This document shows, piece by piece, positions 7,624-8,413 of a stretch of DNA of 8,413 nucleotides (position 1 is its first letter; each line of letters starts with the position of its first letter). Made by a program: the position numbers and the translations under genes. Under the pieces are notes generated by a model. That model was given only the letters and a program-made list of their open reading frames with translations, made no database searches and had not been told where the DNA came from. Origin of the DNA: Tannerellaceae bacterium (GTDB lineage Bacteria > Bacteroidota > Bacteroidia > Bacteroidales > Tannerellaceae); assembly GCA_031280645.1 (NCBI GenBank), contig JAITGL010000021.1:1-8413 (forward strand), given 5' to 3'.

Positions 7624-7986
7624 CTATTTATTAAATAAAACAGGAGGCCCGCGAAGGCAAAAGGAGTAAACTTTATTATTGGCCTTATGAGAAGTAACTG
7701 AGAGATTCCTCAAGCTTCTCTTGCCGGCAAGGAAGCAGGCAAAAATCACAGCCGGAGCGGCGTAGGCCAATAATAATGAAAGCTGCGCTATGGTTTGCAA
7801 CTGTGTTGAAGAGTGCCCATGTCCCGGGCTATCAGGCGCTCCGCGATAGGGATGGGAGTGTGTAACAAGCTGCCCGTCGACAATATGGGTGTGTACAAAA
7901 AGCGTAGTATTTGCCACATAGCTTACAAAAACTGCGAGCAAACAAGCCGATATAATACGTTTAATGTTATCCTTATTGTTCTTCAT
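7624..7986 (-). CDS. Small two-helix membrane protein with three HxH motifs, probable metal-binding partner of the receptor
   Basis: A 120-residue protein with no functional assignment I can name. A basic N-terminus (residues 2-10) precedes a hydrophobic helix at about 11-31. A loop of about 35 residues then carries three HxH motifs: His32-Thr-His34, His43-Ser-His45 and His56-Gly-His58. A second helix spans about 66-88, followed by a basic tail (KRSLR). The positive-inside rule puts both ends in the cytoplasm and the His loop in the periplasm. This layout suits binding or sensing of a divalent metal such as zinc, copper or nickel; the metal is not identified. It lies 113 bp upstream of the receptor on the same strand with a hairpin between them, and has its own promoter candidate. 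The ATG at 7986 gives a sensible membrane topology, and the -7 box lies about 17 bp before it. Real gene: likely; function: inferred. Confidence 0.8.
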   Translation of the reverse strand: MKNNKDNIKRIISACLLAVFVSYVANTTLFVHTHIVDGQLVTHSHPYRGAPDSPGHGHSSTQLQTIAQLSLLLAYAAPAVIFACFLAGKRSLRNLSVTSHKANNKVYSFCLRGPPVLFNK

Positions 7987-8003
7987 ATTTTCAAAATCGG
8001 GAA

Positions 8004-8034
8004 CGAAGATACTATTAATTCGCCATTAATCAAA
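8004..8034 (-). promoter_or_regulatory. Candidate promoter for the HxH protein/receptor unit
   Basis: Read on the - strand, TTTG (8034 to 8031) is followed after exactly 19 nt by TATCTTCG (8011 to 8004), matching the Bacteroides pattern TTTG/TAnnTTTG with one deviation. The -7 box ends 17 bp before the ATG at 7986, so the leader would be very short, around 10-15 nt. Confidence 0.5.
8014..8030. promoter_or_regulatory. ATTAAT-N5-ATTAAT inverted repeat, candidate operator
   Basis: ATTAAT at 8014-8019 and again at 8025-8030, separated by TCGCC. Because ATTAAT is its own reverse complement, the pair reads as both a direct and an inverted repeat with centres 11 bp apart, about one helical turn. 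It falls exactly in the 19-nt spacer between the -33 and -7 boxes of the - strand promoter, where a bound dimer would block RNA polymerase. The regulator is unknown; a metal-responsive repressor of the Fur/Zur or DtxR kind would fit the genes (inference). Confidence 0.35.
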
Positions 8035-8063
8035 ACCGGAGTTAACGGCCGTAGAAAAAGATA

Positions 8064-8093
8064 TTTGCCTTTTCAAACGATTTACTATATTTG
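8064..8093 (+). promoter_or_regulatory. Candidate rightward promoter facing the 41-bp repeat array
   Basis: TATATTTG at 8086-8093 matches the Bacteroides -7 consensus TAnnTTTG perfectly, and TTTG at 8064-8067 lies 18 nt upstream, one short of the usual 19-21. It is divergent from the - strand promoter at 8004-8034. Transcription would begin near 8099 and run into the 8117 reading frame and the repeats. Confidence 0.45.
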
Positions 8094-8116
8094 CGGCAAT
8101 CACCCAAGATAAGAAA

Positions 8117-8413
8117 ATGAACATTTGCAATCCTGCTTATTATATAATAAGTTTCCGTTCATCTCCGGCCGGAAACAAGCAACCGTTCATCTTATTCCCA
8201 CCGCTCTTTATGAACCCGTATGTATGCTTGGCAGGTAACCTTCGGCCCAACGGGAACTTTTCGCCCGCGGCGAAAACCTGGGTCAGCCCAACGGGAACTT
8301 TTCGCCCGCGGCGAAAACTTGCTTCAACTCAACGGGAACTTTTCGCCCGCGGCGAAAACTTGCTTCAACTCAACGGGAACTTTTCGCCCGCGGCGAAAAC
8401 TTGCTTCAACTCA
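8117..8413 (+). CDS. Uncharacterised open reading frame entering the repeat array (3' end outside window; may not be coding)
   Basis: An ATG at 8117, about 18 bp after the expected start of the rightward promoter, opens a frame with no stop through 99 codons to the window end. The first 42 or so residues (MNICNPAYYIISFRSSPAGN...) are unique; then the frame passes through the 41-bp repeats. Because 41 is not a multiple of 3 and the unit has no stop in any + frame, the protein would cycle through three frames and repeat every 41 residues (for example NGNFSPAAKT, then GTFRPRRKLAS, then RELFARGENLLQL). Openness within the array is therefore a property of the repeat and weak evidence for coding. 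I recognise no domain or signal peptide. It could equally be untranslated RNA or no gene at all. Confidence 0.25.
   Translation, partial: MNICNPAYYIISFRSSPAGNKQPFILFPPLFMNPYVCLAGNLRPNGNFSPAAKTWVSPTGTFRPRRKLASTQRELFARGENLLQLNGNFSPAAKTCFNS
8248..8413 (+). repeat. 41-bp tandem repeat array, each unit with a perfect 8-bp inverted repeat; continues past the window
   Basis: Units start at 8248, 8289, 8330 and 8371, and a fifth begins at 8412, so the period is exactly 41 bp. Each begins CAACGGGAAC and contains TTTTCGCC-CGC-GGCGAAAA, an 8-bp perfect inverted repeat with a 3-nt loop (first copy 8258-8276) and a CCGCGG at its centre; the arms extend by AA/TT beyond a C-C mismatch. Copies 2-4 are identical. 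Copy 1 shares the first 30 bases but its last 11 differ at five positions (8278-8288), as often seen at the edge of an array. Identical linkers rule out CRISPR. Function and total length are unknown. Confidence 0.92.

Noticed and set aside
7813..8112. 99-codon + strand frame across the HxH gene start and the divergent promoter region
   Set aside because: It is antisense to the His-motif coding region and crosses both promoter candidates; no domain or upstream promoter of its own.
8155..8192. Direct repeat CCGTTCATCT at 8155-8164 and 8183-8192
   Set aside because: Only 10 bp, two copies, no flanking element or gene structure; could be chance.
8248..8413. CRISPR array
   Set aside because: The whole 41-bp period is identical in copies 2-4, so there are no unique spacers, and no cas genes are present in the window.

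Overview
The window looks like a chromosomal segment of a member of the Bacteroidota, most likely the order Bacteroidales. The evidence is a SusC/SusD pair, Ser-type secreted sulfatases, AT-rich gene starts without Shine-Dalgarno sequences, and promoter-like strings matching the Bacteroides -33/-7 pattern (TTTG, about 19 nt, TAnnTTTG). Genus cannot be assigned from this sequence alone.

Positions 1-5221 (+ strand) are the end of a polysaccharide-utilization-type locus. It holds the last 151 residues of a SusC/RagA TonB-dependent transporter, then a complete SusD-family glycan-binding lipoprotein, a two-tier hairpin, a candidate promoter, and two secreted S1-family sulfatases 24 bp apart. The first sulfatase resembles N-acetylglucosamine-6-sulfatase and the second resembles the arylsulfatase A/GALNS type. 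Together they suggest a sulfated host-type glycan such as mucin O-glycan, keratan sulfate or another glycosaminoglycan; this is inference, since no glycoside hydrolase lies in the window. A strong hairpin with a T-rich tail closes this block.

Positions 5240-8034 (- strand) hold a separate, convergent unit. A 120-residue two-helix membrane protein with three HxH motifs is followed downstream by a complete 756-residue TonB-dependent receptor with a CxxC motif in its plug. A candidate promoter lies directly upstream of the small gene, with an ATTAAT-N5-ATTAAT element between its two boxes. A hairpin with a U-rich tail lies between the two genes. The most economical reading is metal or metallophore uptake under metal-dependent control, but the substrate is not proven.

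Positions 8064-8413 (+ strand) are the least explained part. A Bacteroides-type promoter candidate points rightward, away from the metal-uptake unit, into a 41-bp tandem repeat. Each repeat carries an 8-bp inverted repeat with a 3-nt loop, and the array runs off the window end. The unit contains no stop codon in any + frame, so a reading frame starting at 8117 stays open to the end. Whether this is coding, a structured RNA or a DNA-level array cannot be settled here.
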